A stretch of DNA of 64,000 nucleotides from Nephrocerus scutellatus (Eukaryota > Arthropoda > Insecta > Diptera > Pipunculidae). The notes below the pieces were generated by a model. That model did no database searches, was not told the origin of the DNA, and saw nothing but the letters and a program-made list of their open reading frames with translations. Shown here piece by piece: positions 35,818 through 47,300 of the stretch (within the stretch, counting starts at the first letter, position 1; each line of letters opens with the position of its first letter). The DNA lies in assembly GCA_947095585.1 (NCBI GenBank), contig OX352762.1:121426930-121490929 (forward strand). Reading direction: 5' to 3'. The position numbers and the translations under genes are program-made.

Positions 35818-35950
35818 CCATATCCAATGAATCGCACGTCTCCGATGTGTCCGTGGCTGTAACATTTGTTATCAATGTCGACGCTGAATCCGTTGATGTA
35901 TTGATGTTCGTATCAGTCATGGACGCCGACGAAGTACCCATTATGACGAC
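35818..35950 (-). CDS. Exon 3 of the minus-strand host gene
   Basis: Acceptor TTATTTACTTACCAG, donor GGATATGG|GTAAGG. The 44 codons plus one base read VVIMGTSSASMTDTNINTS, a Thr/Ser-rich middle and TSETCDSLDMG. An internal ATG pair exists, but phase agreement (0 in, 1 out) supports its use as an internal exon. Confidence 0.8.
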
Positions 35951-36135
35951 CTGGTAAGTAAATAATTTCTCGAGTAAGCAAACAGATTCTTACAGCAGAC
36001 ACACTTCCTGGATGCATTCAAGTTCATCTGCACAGCCATTACGTGATGTGACAAATGTCATTAACTCAATTACGTGGGTCTGCTGTTTGATCCAGTGAAT
36101 GCACATTGCGTAAGCAAAACGTTCGGTATACTTAC

Positions 36136-36674
36136 CTTTGGAACTCCGGCTGTGTTAGATGCAGTACATGATGATGACAAAACTGGCGCAACCATTCCGT
36201 GGGAATTGTAAACCGTCGTAGTAGAGGATACATCAGTATGCATCGTAATGCCACCACAAAACATCATGTTCGCGTTTGTCGTTGTCGGCTTCATCGTCGG
36301 TGGTGTTGGTGGTGGTAGTTGAACTCCACCAGTAGTACCTCCTGTCATTCCACCACCGCTACCACATACTGATGAAAGTTTTGTTTTGACACTACGCCCA
36401 CTTTTAAAGTACAGACGTCTTAGGGCAGTTGCCGATGCTGAGCTTGCGAAACCATCGGTATCCGAACCACTTGAAGTACCACCACCACCACCAGAGCCAT
36501 TGCCGGCAATGGAGTTGGTACCATTTGCATTAGTTCTTGTTATTGTTCCACCTACACCACTGCCCGGACTTGCTGGTCGACCCATAGCTGCAGTTGTTGT
36601 TTTTGTTGTAACTACAGTTGCACCTTGCGTTGCATGCGTAACAGATACGGTCATTGTGGATGGCTGGACGGCTT
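36136..36674 (-). CDS. Exon 2 of the minus-strand host gene (Gly/Ser/Thr-rich)
   Basis: Acceptor TTCCAATTAAG; donor GTTCCAAAG|GTAAGT. It holds two bases plus 179 codons beginning EAVQPSTMTVSVTHATQG. Low-complexity runs include NGSGGGGGTSSGSDTDG and GGMTGGTTGG. A basic island, ALRRLYFKSGRSVKTKL, could be a binding or localisation segment. A Pro-rich LPPPTPPTMKP follows. The first ATG here could start an alternative isoform, but the open frame continues through the acceptor with matching phase 1. Confidence 0.8.
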
Positions 36675-36679
36675 CTTAA

Positions 36680-37062
36680 TTGGAAAGTTGTTGGAGAATA
36701 GAAAAGATAATGGAAACAATTAAGGATATATATGCGGTCACTTTGTTTAATTGCTTGTATTAGTTGCTATTAACTGAATGTTGGGCTTAATGGTTTTGCT
36801 CATTGTAACGTTAATTAAAGGGTATGTATGTATGATACACATACCAACTGCATCAACGTTATATCTTCAATTGTTGATTCCCAGGAAGTTGCAGAGCCAT
36901 CTAATATTAATGACACATTCTGTAAGTCGTAAAGTGTTATAATGTTGCATGTATTTAACAACCTTTGCAGCATACAACAAACCCAATCTAACAAGAAAAT
37001 AACCAACTAATTACATCATTACTTAAAAGTATGATATCCTTAAACCCAAGAGCATCTGCGGA
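36680..37062. other. Intronic DNA, nothing recognised
   Basis: Between the exon 2 acceptor and the family A retroelement. Only chance frames. Confidence 0.5.
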
Positions 37063-37064
37063 TG

Positions 37065-39400
37065 AAGAAATGCATCCAGCTAACAACCAAACAAACATAC
37101 TCGTACTTTCAAATTTATATGTAAGATAACAACTCGATAATAACTGATATCGAGTCTATCAAATGGATGATAGCGCTCCAAGTGCTGCCTGGCTTTCTGA
37201 AAAGATATATATTCTAGCGCCTTTGATTCCTTTATTAAGGTTAATCCCGGCGCAGATCTCAATGGCATGGAGTTCTCCAGTTTCCATCTTCGATCAATCT
37301 GTGAACCAGAACAGACCTCTAGCGTCCAGTGCCGTTATAAATACTATTGCACCAGTTTACTCGGTCCAATATTTCTCCTTCAAATTTCCTTCCGAAACAG
37401 TGCTACCTGACCATTATGTCGGGGATAGTGCAGAACATGTCTTTGTCAGGAATTGAGACCCACATAGTCACCCAGTTTGTACCCGTATTCCAGTTGCAGC
37501 TTAAGAGCACGTCTGGCAGCCGTCTTTCTAATTAAGATTGGCAGGAGCGAAAGCTCTACAATAGCTTCTAGTGCTGTCTTAGGGTAGGTGCGCATGGCAC
37601 CCATTTACATAGGCAGGCAACTCTTTGTAGCTTCTGCAGGTTAGTTGCCGTTGTCCGTTCAACAACTTTGCGCCACCAAACGATGGCCGTGTACGTGATA
37701 ATAGGCCTCACCATCATTGTATACATCCAATATACCATTTTAGGCTTTAGACACCTAGTTCTGCCGTAAAGGCGTCTCCTGGCCCACAAGGCCCTAGTAG
37801 CGCGTTCGATGGCAGACTTGATATGAGAACTCCAATTTAGACGTTTATCAAGGATAACGCCGAGATATTTAAACTCACTGGAATATTCTATCGCGGTGCC
37901 TTTGATGTCGATCTTCTCTTCCTGAAAGGCACTAGAACGATTTGCAAGGTTTGATGGAAAGTTCTTCTTTGCTGCGCCATTCTAAAACGTGTAGTAAAGC
38001 ACCTTGCATGACACTAGTGATAGTGTCATTAATAGAAACCGCCAAATCGTCCGCATAACCAATGGCGATCTAACCTGATCTGTGAAGATCGACTAGAAGA
38101 TTATCAATGACTAGTGACCATAGAAGGAGAGAAAGCACTCTTCCTTGGGGACACCCCTTAACTACAGTCACAGACACAGACAATACTCCCGAGAAGGAAA
38201 TAATATTTCGACTTTCAAGAATGCCCTTATCCAATGATTGGTCGAGTCGAGTCGATTGTCGAGGAAGGCACACAGGGCTACTTCCTTGGAACGAGAAGTT
38301 CCTTCTGTGCTTTTTTTTTTTATTTATATAATGTACACACGCTAAAGGGATTTGCACCCTTATGTTACTTAGCACAGCGTGGTCGTTAGGCAATTAGGGA
38401 GAGGAAATGATGAGATGTCTATGCACGCGTGTCTTAAATGACTGCAGATCATACAAATGCGGAAACACAGAATCGGGCAATTCATTCCATATAACTATAG
38501 TGCGGCTAAAGAAGGAATCTCTGAATCGGTTAGTACGTCCGAAGATAGGTCTAATGGTAGACCCATGGGCTCGAGTTGAGGCACGGGTATTACGGATGGG
38601 TTCGAGAATGGGCGGAATGCATCTGGATATTTATTTTTAACTTTTCTTTCCTGTACGCAAACTGACTTGAGTGCAGAAGGGTAGTCAATTCTAGCCGGCC
38701 TCTAATATGAACTTCAATAAGTCTCTCCATGGTTTTGAAGACAAATGATATTAGACTTACAGGTCTGTATGATTTAGGCTGCTCACTAGGCCTATTGCCT
38801 GATTTGGGGATAAATATCACATTTACCTGTCTTCAGATAGTAGCAATGTACCCCCCAGTTGTTGCTGACTCAAAATAAAGCAATTATACACAATAGGATG
38901 AGATCAATTGCCTTCTGTAGAAGCGCTTGAAAGTTTCAAAAGAGACTATTATCCATTCAACCTTACCCGGATTGAAGATTATACCGGATAAACCATTTGC
39001 CCTACTAGTAATACAGACCCTTTGAAGTAGGTTTCTGATTTTATCCTCGCGGCCCGATGTGTTGGTGCCATCGGCCTACACAGTTGGTCTAATCCTTAAC
39101 TAATACTTTATGGATTCGTCCGCTACTGGAATTTCGACAATGTTTTTGCAACATTTCTTCCATGTGGCACGTTTGGAATTCAGAGTTGTACTCTGTTAGG
39201 GCGAACCTATATTCGTCCCAACTCTTCATACGTTTAGCAGAGTTGAAGAGTTTTCTAACTTTCTTCCTAAGATTAGCCAGCTGGTCGTTCCACCAGGGAA
39301 CCTTTCGTTTACACAAGTTGGTTTTAGAGACAAAGCTGTCCTTACTGCCATATAAACTGATATTATCTATTACTACTGGCGGGAAATATTTGATGTAAGA
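37065..39400 (-). mobile_element. LOA/I-group RNase H retrotransposon (family A, copy 2), interrupted
   Basis: Minus-strand order: linker VPWWNDQLANLRKKVRKLF (39316-39250), IFIPKSGNRPSEQPKSYRPV then SLISFVFKTMERLIEVHIR (RT fingers, 38815-38700), an inserted CR1-like segment (38308-38640), then motif B KGCPQGRVLSLLLWSLVIDNL (about 38155-38095), thumb NWSSHIKSAIERATRALWAR (about 37840-37780), MVYWMYTMMVRPIITYTAIV (37735-37676), and an RNase H N-terminal region down to about 37065. Frameshifts and stops occur between blocks. The active-site YADD region is decayed. Confidence 0.75.
38308..38642 (-). mobile_element. CR1-like 3' end inserted into the family A element
   Basis: A poly-T run at 38311-38322 marks its poly-A tail. 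The minus-strand sequence holds the 3' UTR (GGGTGCAAATCCCTTTAGCG) and the C-terminal RPIFGRTNRF region up to about 38640, where family A RT sequence resumes (FAYRKEK). It is an opposite-polarity equivalent of 19690-19902. I did not find a convincing target duplication. Confidence 0.75.
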
Positions 39401-40605
39401 TTTCCGTGTTAATATTATGTTAAATTTGTACCCTAAGACGATATTAAACGGAAGTGTGTCAGGTGGAAAATGAAAAATGAGGCAACAGTAATAGATAATT
39501 GGGTAACAAAAATGTTAACCCAACTAGAAGAAAGAGAAAAAGGAGTCACTAAAAGTCACCAGAGAAGTGATATATAGTGATATAAAAGATAATTTGATGC
39601 AGGCATATATGAATATTTTAAGTTCCTCTAGAAATTATAATCTTCTGCATTAATTCTTTAGATATGGCTTTAAAATGTTGGTCCATCCCATTTGTGTGCA
39701 AGAATATAACAAACGCGACAAGCGAACAACAATGCTCTGTCGATCCAAATATTATTATTAAAAGCAATAATTATAACATCCCTACTTCACTACCAGCTAA
39801 CTGTATAAACTCGTTAAACAAATCGTAAAATACATATATACACATACATATATACGGCATTGAACATCCATAGCTCGAAATTTATGAAAACACATGGAAA
39901 AATGATTGGAATTAATTATCGACAATAAAGTGGAAGTCCTGATGGCATTCGATCAATGTGCCCGATGTGTTCGACCATGAACTATTCAGCAATAAAGTGT
40001 TTTTTGTGCAATCGCATCGTTTCATCCATAAAAATTGGATTAACGATGAAGCCACATATGACATTCAAATGTTATAACTTTTTGTTTAAACTTTAAGTTC
40101 TCTTTATAATCTGTATTGGTAGTTAAACTGAGTATTTAAGAGAAGTGAATGACATACAAATAAGACCAGTACTTATTAACGTTCTCGAATCGTTTATACG
40201 AGTAGAGATAAAGTGAATGTTGCATGATGTTCAAGATTGGCCTAAATAGAATTAAATCATCTATTAAGTGTTAGGCGATGTTTTTAATACCAAAACGTGA
40301 GCGAGTGGACATTATGGTCAAGCGCAGAAACTAGAATTGTAGGGCAGTAGGTTTGACATATCGACTATTGAAGGCAGCATTAGAATGCAATTAAAACGAT
40401 AAGAGAAGGCGATAAAGTCCAAAGAATAATGGAAAGTAGAAAACGGTAATAGGGGAAAAAAGCAATAAAATTGGATAATATGAGAAGGGGAAGTTAATGA
40501 TCTTGCATAAAATCCAATATGTTGTTTTGTTTTCTTAATAATAAAATAAAAATTTATTTCGCGTTTAAGTAACATAGATGCTTTTACTTATGGAATACAA
40601 AATAA
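39401..40605. other. AT-rich intronic DNA, nothing recognised
   Basis: Short unsupported frames only. It is part of the long intron between exons 1 and 2 of the minus-strand gene. Confidence 0.5.
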
Positions 40606-40609
40606 CTCA

Positions 40610-40925
40610 AATGTTCTCCCTACGCAAACGCCTGCACGAGCAAAAGTGCTGATCCAAATGTTCAAAATTTTTTTTTTGCATGAATCGAGCGATGTGTAGG
40701 TAATTCGATGTTAGTCCTGAGGTTGTCTAAAGACTCTGGCTTATTTCTATAGACCATGAACTTGACATAGCTATAAAGATAAACATCGAGAGACGTCAAA
40801 TCACACGAACTAGCAAGCCAACTGACTGATCCATTTCTTAAGATAGCACACGATCACCGACTTTGACTTTAATAAATCGATTGCGTGGCAGCATCTCATA
40901 TAAGTTTGAGAAAACGCTCATGTAG
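40610..40925 (-). mobile_element. Tc1/mariner-type transposase C-terminal relic
   Basis: The minus strand shows degenerate CDLTSLDVYLYSYVKFMVYR-like blocks, corresponding to the CDLTPLDFFLWGYVK motif ahead of the last catalytic residue in the transposases at 58505-59180 and 62456-62895. Frames are broken; only this region is recognisable. Confidence 0.5.
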
Positions 40926-40929
40926 AACT

Positions 40930-41465
40930 CAAACAACTACAAATGTTAAGCTCGTTAAAAATTCTGACCTGGACAGCATAATAAAATGGGGAGAAAACAA
41001 TCAAGTAGCTTTAACACTTTCAAAACCCAATGCTGTATCCTATCGTCTAAGCGAATTGTAAATCCAATGCCATTATCCATGTTGCATCAAAGAAACTGAA
41101 AAATTCGCAATTCTCTGTATATGCGTTAACGACAAGCTTCGTTGGAATGACCATCTATTTACCGTCGCCAAAAATACTGTGAAATGTTTAGGTTTTCTAG
41201 CCCGATGCATGAAATATTTCACTCCCTCTGATCTGGCTACTTTCTACAAGGCTTTCATTCGCCATAAACTTGAGTACAATTGTCGTATCTGGTCTGGTAC
41301 GCCTAAAACTACCTTGCATTAGCTAGATAGAATACAAAACCATGCGATAAAACTTATCGGTGACGAAAACATTGCGAAATCAAAAGATTCGCTGGAGCAC
41401 CACAGGAACGTTTCCTGCTTGTCACTGTTTTATCGCTTCTTCCACCAGCGGTGCTCATGAGAAAT
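40930..41465 (+). mobile_element. CR1-like retrotransposon fragment (RT thumb region)
   Basis: Plus-strand blocks are IIKWGENNQVALTLSKPNA, LRWNDHLFTVAKNTVKCLGF, ARCMKYFTPSDLATFYKAF, RHKLEYNCRIWSGTPKTTLH, LDRIQNHAIKLIGDENIAK and HHRNVSCLSLFYRFFHQRCS. It ends at about 41465, where family A sequence begins with no 3' end of its own, so the joint is a recombination or insertion scar. Confidence 0.75.
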
Positions 41466-42620
41466 ATCATCATCAAAGGCACTACTTTAAATTATTCCAG
41501 TGAGGTCAAATATCTTGGGCGTCATTCTTGATAAACGTCTAAATTGAAATTGTGATATCATGTCCGCCATCGAACGCGCCACTAGGACCTTGTATCAGAA
41601 CTTGGGGTCTAAATCATAAAATGTTGCATTGGATGTATACAATGATCGTGAGACCTCGTATCACGTGCGCGGCTATCGTCTGGTGCCCGAAAGTTCTTGG
41701 ACGGGCAGCGGCAACTAAACTTCAGAAACTACAAAGAATTGCATGTCTAGGTATTATTTTGAGGTAGAAATAATGGACCGGGTAAGCTGGTGTAATAGTG
41801 TTAGAGGTCTGGTCTGGTTACCAGATGGATCGAAGATGGAAACTGGAGTTGGAGCTATTGTCTTTGGATCCAACACCAAGGTCACGATACCAATGGGAAC
41901 AAGTCCCTCGGTTTTCCGGGTTGAGCTCCATGCCATTGAGATCTGCGCCGGGATTAGCCTTAAAAAAGGAATTAAAGGCGCTAGAATATATATTTTTCAG
42001 ATAGCCAGACAGCACTTAAAGCGCTGTCGTCCAATTGAATGGACTCGATATCAGTCAAAAAGTGTTATTATGCACTACAATCTCTTGCCAGACACAACAA
42101 AATCAAACTCGCTTGGGTCTCGGGTCATCAGGGAATTGCAGACAACGAATCTGCAGGTCAACTAGCTAGGGCTGGCTCGGAATCTGCGTTCATAGGACCT
42201 AAACCCTACTGTGGTGTCAATTGGGCTGCCGCAACAGCACAGCCGTAGCACTGATAAATTATTGGAAACACAAACTTCGTTTGTATGTAATCCAAACAAT
42301 TAATCAGGCCTTTGGTCAGGTCATTGTGGCTTGCTATGTCACCTTAACAAAATCGGTGTAGGCTTAGAGACAGAATGTAGGTTCTGCTCGGAAAATGAAG
42401 AGTCATCCGAGCATATTCTCTGTGAATGCCCAGCATTACTTTGGTTAAGGAGACGCATCTTTCACAAGGAAATAGCCTCGACGGCGGAGTTGAGAAATGC
42501 TAACCCTAAGGACTTACTATGGTTCATTAGGGAGGTGGTATGCTCTTAGATTAAACAAACCATAAGATACAATAGATCTTTCAGATCGCAGAGTCTGCCA
42601 TACATGTCTGGCTAGGGTAT
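41466..42620 (+). mobile_element. LOA/I-group RNase H retrotransposon (family A, copy 3)
   Basis: It begins IKGTTLNYSSEVKYLG, the RT thumb, then a decayed thumb region. RNase H follows: LPDGSKMETGVGAIVFG (41818-41870; the usual Thr-Asp is Pro-Asp here), FRVELHAIEICAGISL (41918-41965; catalytic Glu), LAWVSGHQGIADNESAGQLA (42110-42168; conserved His). C-terminal zinc-finger region: ETECRFCSENEESSEHILCE and CPALLWLRRRIFH (42370-42465), ending at FIREVVCS* (42549). This is the best RNase H C-terminus of the family. Confidence 0.8.
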
Positions 42621-42834
42621 TAAAAAAATATAAAAAAATAAGTTGGCGCCGTAGCTAAGTGGAATCGAATCGAATCCCAGCAACACCAAAAGTATTTTTT
42701 ACGGTGTCCCATCTCTCGTGAATGTCTGACAAACGTTCCGAGAGATCCAAATGAAACGCAGCGGCAGCGAACAGCGCAGAACACAAAGCACAGAGCTCAG
42801 ACTTTGCCGTGATCTGATGCGATATTTAAAAAAT

Positions 42835-43140
42835 GTATATGGGGGTCCCCAGGGGGCCGAACACTCCAAATTTACAAAAAGTGTTTTCCATCGAAGACAC
42901 ACATGTGTACAAAATGTAAAGAAAATCATGTAAATTTTGTAAAATATTTGTATGGGAGACCCCCGAACACGAGGTCCGAGGGGCCTCAATAGAAAGATAG
43001 AAAGTACTGTCACCGGAAATATATATGTGTGCAAAATTTCAATAAAATCGGGCTGTGGGAAGTGGGTTAAAAATTGATCAGAAAATCTGACCAGCCAGCC
43101 ACCCAGTCACGTGCACGCGAAGTTAATATAGAGAATTTAA
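42835..43140 (+). repeat. Dispersed repeat R (copy 2)
   Basis: Two diverged internal units carry GGGGCC..CTC, GGAAAT/GAAGACACACATGTGT and AAATAAAATC-type blocks, followed by GAAGTGGGTTAAAAATTGATC and AGTTAATATAGAGAATTT. It corresponds to 6460-6660 (inverted) and 62930-63240. A CR1-like fragment starts immediately after it. Confidence 0.65.
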
Positions 43141-43450
43141 AAATAGACAGTTGCATGCCACCTCTACTCAAATTTAACCGCAATACTCGTGGCTCTCTAA
43201 ATCATCAGTTTACCGTCAAGCCCATCTTCAAACGTGCAGTTAAGTTCAGGGTACAACACGTATGTGGAATGCTCTGCCAAGCTTTGTCTTTTTACATTAT
43301 TATGATCCACAGGCATTCAAAACACAAGCTCATAGACATTTTCTCTTTTCTCCTTTCTCCTTTTCCCTAACGCCAACGCTGTGCCAAGCATATAGCCAAG
43401 CATTATAATGGTGCGGACCCCTTTACGCGTGCGCTTTAAAAAAAATAACA
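43141..43450 (+). mobile_element. CR1-like retrotransposon 3' end
   Basis: CMPPLLKFNRNTRGSLNHQF, VKPIFKRAVKFR and then MIHRHSKHKLIDIFSF give the C-terminus. The 3' UTR around 43390-43430 (CATTATAATGGTGCGGACCC) ends in an A-rich tail at 43437-43452. The 5' part is replaced by repeat R. Confidence 0.75.
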
Positions 43451-43757
43451 AAATGTGTCGTCGTCTTTTTGAAACCGCACATATGCTTCAAGTCAACTGC
43501 TTTCAAAATATTAAAAATCTAAGTTGTCAGTCAACATGGCCCAGTCCATCGATTGACTCCGTTGTCAACATCATTGAAGAAGGAGTATGGGCCAATGAAT
43601 GATAACTGTTTCGTTTTATTTAATTTTATGAAGTTAAAAGCACTTTTCCGGCAAATTTAGCACCATATGCCGTCGTCAAGTTCCGTCAAATTATCTCTTT
43701 GATATAAGATACATAACTATTTTATAAAAATTTCAATTTGATGTGATATCTTTTTAC

Positions 43758-43857
43758 CTTTTACTCGACTTCTCGGTGTTGATGGGGGTGCTGGCGTTAT
43801 TGGAGGTGTTTTGCGTCCTTCGCGAAGTATTGGCGATCTTGGTTCGAATCGATCGTT
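43758..43857 (-). CDS. Exon 1 (first seen) of the minus-strand host gene
   Basis: Acceptor CGTTTCTTTTCAG is strong; donor GAGTAAAAG|GTAAAAAG. The 33 codons plus one base read NDRFEPRSPILREGRKTPP, ITPAPPSTPRSRVK. Ser/Thr-Pro sites and basic residues suggest a phosphorylatable linker. Phase 0 in, phase 1 out, matching exon 2 at 36674. It is 419 bases from the oppositely oriented signal-peptide exon of the Ly6 gene. Confidence 0.75.
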
Positions 43858-44275
43858 CTGAAAAGAAACGAAATATGTAGGGAAAAGTTACAAAAATCCA
43901 TAGGTATGTATGTGTTATCAAATGCTTAAAGAATGTCTCTCTGTTTTTCTCATATATTTCTATCAATATATGTATATCAAACTTAAGTTTATTATGTACA
44001 TGTACAAGTTCATTAAAATTTACAATTTACAACAGCTACAGATACAGTGATAAGTGCAGTAGAAACCGCATAACTGCTATCGATTTCCAAAGACAATAAA
44101 TGGTTGATAAAAATCAATTATCAGCGTCAGATAAGATGCCACTTTTTAGATGAAAGCTCCGCTGGCTGTGGCAGGAGTGAACTGCAATAAAGTTCCGACA
44201 TTTACGGTTCCATTCAAAGCCGAAACACATGAACTACCCACGCGTTCTTCCAGCATACAAAAATACCGAAAATTC

Positions 44276-44357
44276 ATGATGTTTCATCAAAAGAAAATCA
44301 AATTTTTTATATTAATCGCGGTTTGTTTGATTTGCTTAGCACCGCGCAATGTTGTCG
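44276..44357 (+). CDS. Ly6 gene exon 1 (signal peptide)
   Basis: ATGATGTTTCATC start; 27 codons plus one base; donor GTTGTCG|GTGAGT. Basic N-terminus, hydrophobic core FFILIAVCLICLA. Confidence 0.8.
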
Positions 44358-47300
44358 GTGAGTATTGTCGTTTGTTTGTCACATTTACTTAGTCAGAGAG
44401 CAACTTTTGTGAGTGTTAGTGAAAAACGAAAAGTGCCAGTGAAACACTAAACTATCAATTTATGGGTAATGTCTTAATGCCAACCAAAAAATCGAGTAAT
44501 TAATGTCGAAGTTTGGCGGGACTGTGTTATCTCGAGGAATGGACCAGTCAATTTGCCGCCTCGTTCTTGTAATTCAAGTCCATGGTTTACGCCAATAAGC
44601 CAAAGGTTTAAGACTACATCAGGACCAACACTGAAATTGTTGGCATATCGCTCGATTACTGTGAAAAAGCCGTGAAATTTAAGTTCTTTTAAATGATGTT
44701 GTGTTCAATAATAGAATCGATGGTACTTTAACCCGAACACAAGCTGTTTTATTAAAAACAATACTCTCCAAATCTAGAAACATAACTGTGACATCGTAGT
44801 AATCATTGCTGGTGTATAAGAGACGGATTTGAAAATTTGATATTGAAATCTATGCCGCGAAAATCTTCCAAAGATTTCATTAATTAATTGATTAATTTCA
44901 TGCAAAACATTAATCTCGGTAGCATTTATTGTGCGAAGACCTGTACCCATTTTTAAGAACTTTTATTTGACTTGACTTGACCCCTTTGTGTCTGTATTTT
45001 CCACTACCTTGAGGTACTTTAACCGCCTTCCAATTCTAAGTCCAAAATAGCATTTTTTATATTCCGCGTGTGATGCGTATCGCGTGATGCATGTGGCGCG
45101 TGTGATGGGTTCAAAATATTGCATTTTGCATATTGCATATCACCAAAACCTATAGAAAGTCCAACTGTTTTGCTGATTGACATTGAAATACATGTATATA
45201 GTGTAATCACCGAAAAGCAAAATCCACATAAAATTTTTCTGTTTCTCACTACCAAAACTTACGTTTCTCGCTCTTTTCAATACCGCCAGTTAACGCGTTT
45301 CATTAAATGCGTCTGCTTATTTTATCTACACAGCCGCTTTTCTTATTTGTAACAGCATTAGTATGCGTACAGTTGGGCTTTCTGTAAAGACGGTTTTATA
45401 TATCACTGCTCAAACACAGTAATGCAGGCGGTAGTAGTAGGAAAAGTAAGAGCTGTTATATAAATGAGTGCGTGTAACCATTACCCGTGGTTGAAGTGAG
45501 ACTTCTTTGACGTTGTGGCCGACATTACGATTAAATTTAAAGGCAAAAATGGTCCTACATACCGAACTTCATACAAATCGGTTGAGAAATGGCTTGGTTT
45601 CACAAATTTCAGTTCCTTTGAAATTCATTTGCATTTGAATCCTATATACCGAATTTCATACAAATCGCTCAGGAAGTGGCTTAGTTCCTAATATTCCAGT
45701 CCATAATGGCCATATCCCAGTGGACATTAAAAGTCTGACTTAACAGTGGACATCTGATGTGTGATTTAACAGTGGACATTAACAGTGGACATTAAAGTAC
45801 GACTTAACAGTGGACATTATATGTGTGACTTAGTAGTGAATACTACATGTGTGACTTAACAGTGGACATTGAAAGTGTGACTTAACAGTGGACATTAAAG
45901 TTTGACTTAACAGTGGACATCAGATGTGTGACTTAACAGTGAACACTAGATGTTTGACTTAACAGTGGACGTTAAAGTGTGAGTTAACAGTGGATATCAA
46001 AGTGTGACTTAACAGTGGCCATTAAAAGTGTGACTTAACAGTGGCCATTAAAAGTGTGATTTAACAGTGGACATTAGAAGTGTGACTTAGCAGTGGACAT
46101 TTAACATTCAACTTTTTGAACTTTTACCCCTTAAACATTGGAGTGAGACGTTCCAATCAAAAAAGAGGTGACATTTTCGTTAATTACAGCACAGAAAATC
46201 ACAAGATCCACACTAGCTGCAAAAACTCGCATCAGCTGCAAATCCGTTGTGAAATAATATGCTCACACCATTCAGACCTATTATTTAATTTAATGGCAGT
46301 AGTCTTGAAAAGAAAATATTTCTCAATTCTATTTAAAAGTGTTGCTCCCAGTATGGTGTTTTCTCTGTTAAAACTTGTGAACCACTGAATTGGTACGCTA
46401 ATGATATTTCAACACAGTTTTAGAAACACTGTGTGCCTGAGTGACATAGCCAATTAGTATATAGAAGATAAATAAAAAGTCAGAAATTATTATTATTACC
46501 CGACTACGAATGGCTTTGTGCAATCTTTGAGCCAAAATGACGACAAACTAAAGTTATTGTTTTGTTTGCAATCTCAATTTAGAGTATAATGCCTTAGGAG
46601 ATTGCTGTAAATTAGAGCATTGAAACGTTTGGCCAATGGACGTGGGCATAAGTTCTAGTAACTTTCATCGCAAGGGTAATCAGCACAGCGGTAGCACTCA
46701 AGCATATCTCTAATGAACTTAACCGGATGATGAAGCTCATTTAAATACTGCAGTCCGCACTTACCTCCAATAATGAAAACTAAAAATAAATCTAATGAAG
46801 TCATTTGATTTTCCCTAAAATTTGTATGACGCCTTGTTGTTGTTTTTCTTTGATTTGTTTAATTGTGTGCGGCGAAGGTTGGGCATACACCTTTAGCATT
46901 GCAGCATTGAGCATTTTTAGCATATCTACTCAATGTTGCCACATTTCTACATTGACGTCACAATTATTACAAAATAGGAAAGAAAATCTGAACTCTAAAG
47001 AGCCACATCGACGCTGTTGCTTAAATCATTGCCATCATCACTGGCCGTGTCGTAGAATAGAATTAATAATGTGATTAATTTTGAAATTTATTTTTTTGCC
47101 CTAAACTTATGTTGTTGCTTTTGTCGAATATTGTGTTTGCCTTTTATTTTATTATTTAATACACAGGACTACATTGCTACACCTGCAGCTATGTCGATCC
47201 GAGTAGCGACAAGACGTGCATCACAGAGCCAGACTCTGAGGGCCAACGGACGACAATGTGTTCGATGAAATATTGCACCATTCAGCGGCAGGAATATTTG

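Larger units (their letters stand above)
7973..43857 (-). other. Gene model: unrecognised Ser/Thr/Gln-rich protein, six internal exons
   Basis: Six minus-strand exons chain together: 43857-43758, 36674-36136, 35950-35818, 32502-32345, 32152-30278 and 8241-7973. Each is bounded by AG acceptor and GT donor sites. Phases agree at every junction: 1, 0, 1, 0, 0, with the last exon leaving phase 2. No stop occurs across about 1,058 codons. The joined product is low in hydrophobic residues and rich in Ser, Thr, Gln, Asn, Gly and Pro, with polar homopolymers, so it looks mostly disordered. I see no transmembrane segment or catalytic motif. The initiating ATG and the stop codon were not found; the first exon here is preceded by an acceptor and the last ends in a donor. 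I do not recognise the gene. Exons could be missing from the 22-kb intron, and no transcript evidence was available. Confidence 0.75.

Noticed and set aside
36386..36679. Plus-strand 97-codon frame
   Set aside because: Antisense shadow of exon 2 (Gly/Ser/Thr repeats read in reverse as Pro/Val-rich sequence).
44150..44275. Upstream in-frame ATG for the Ly6 gene
   Set aside because: It would place 42 mostly polar residues ahead of a good signal peptide; the start at 44276 fits secretion better, although the upstream start cannot be excluded.
45718..46105. CRISPR-like repeat-spacer array
   Set aside because: The spacers are not unique and are only 10-14 bases; the genome is eukaryotic. It is a minisatellite.
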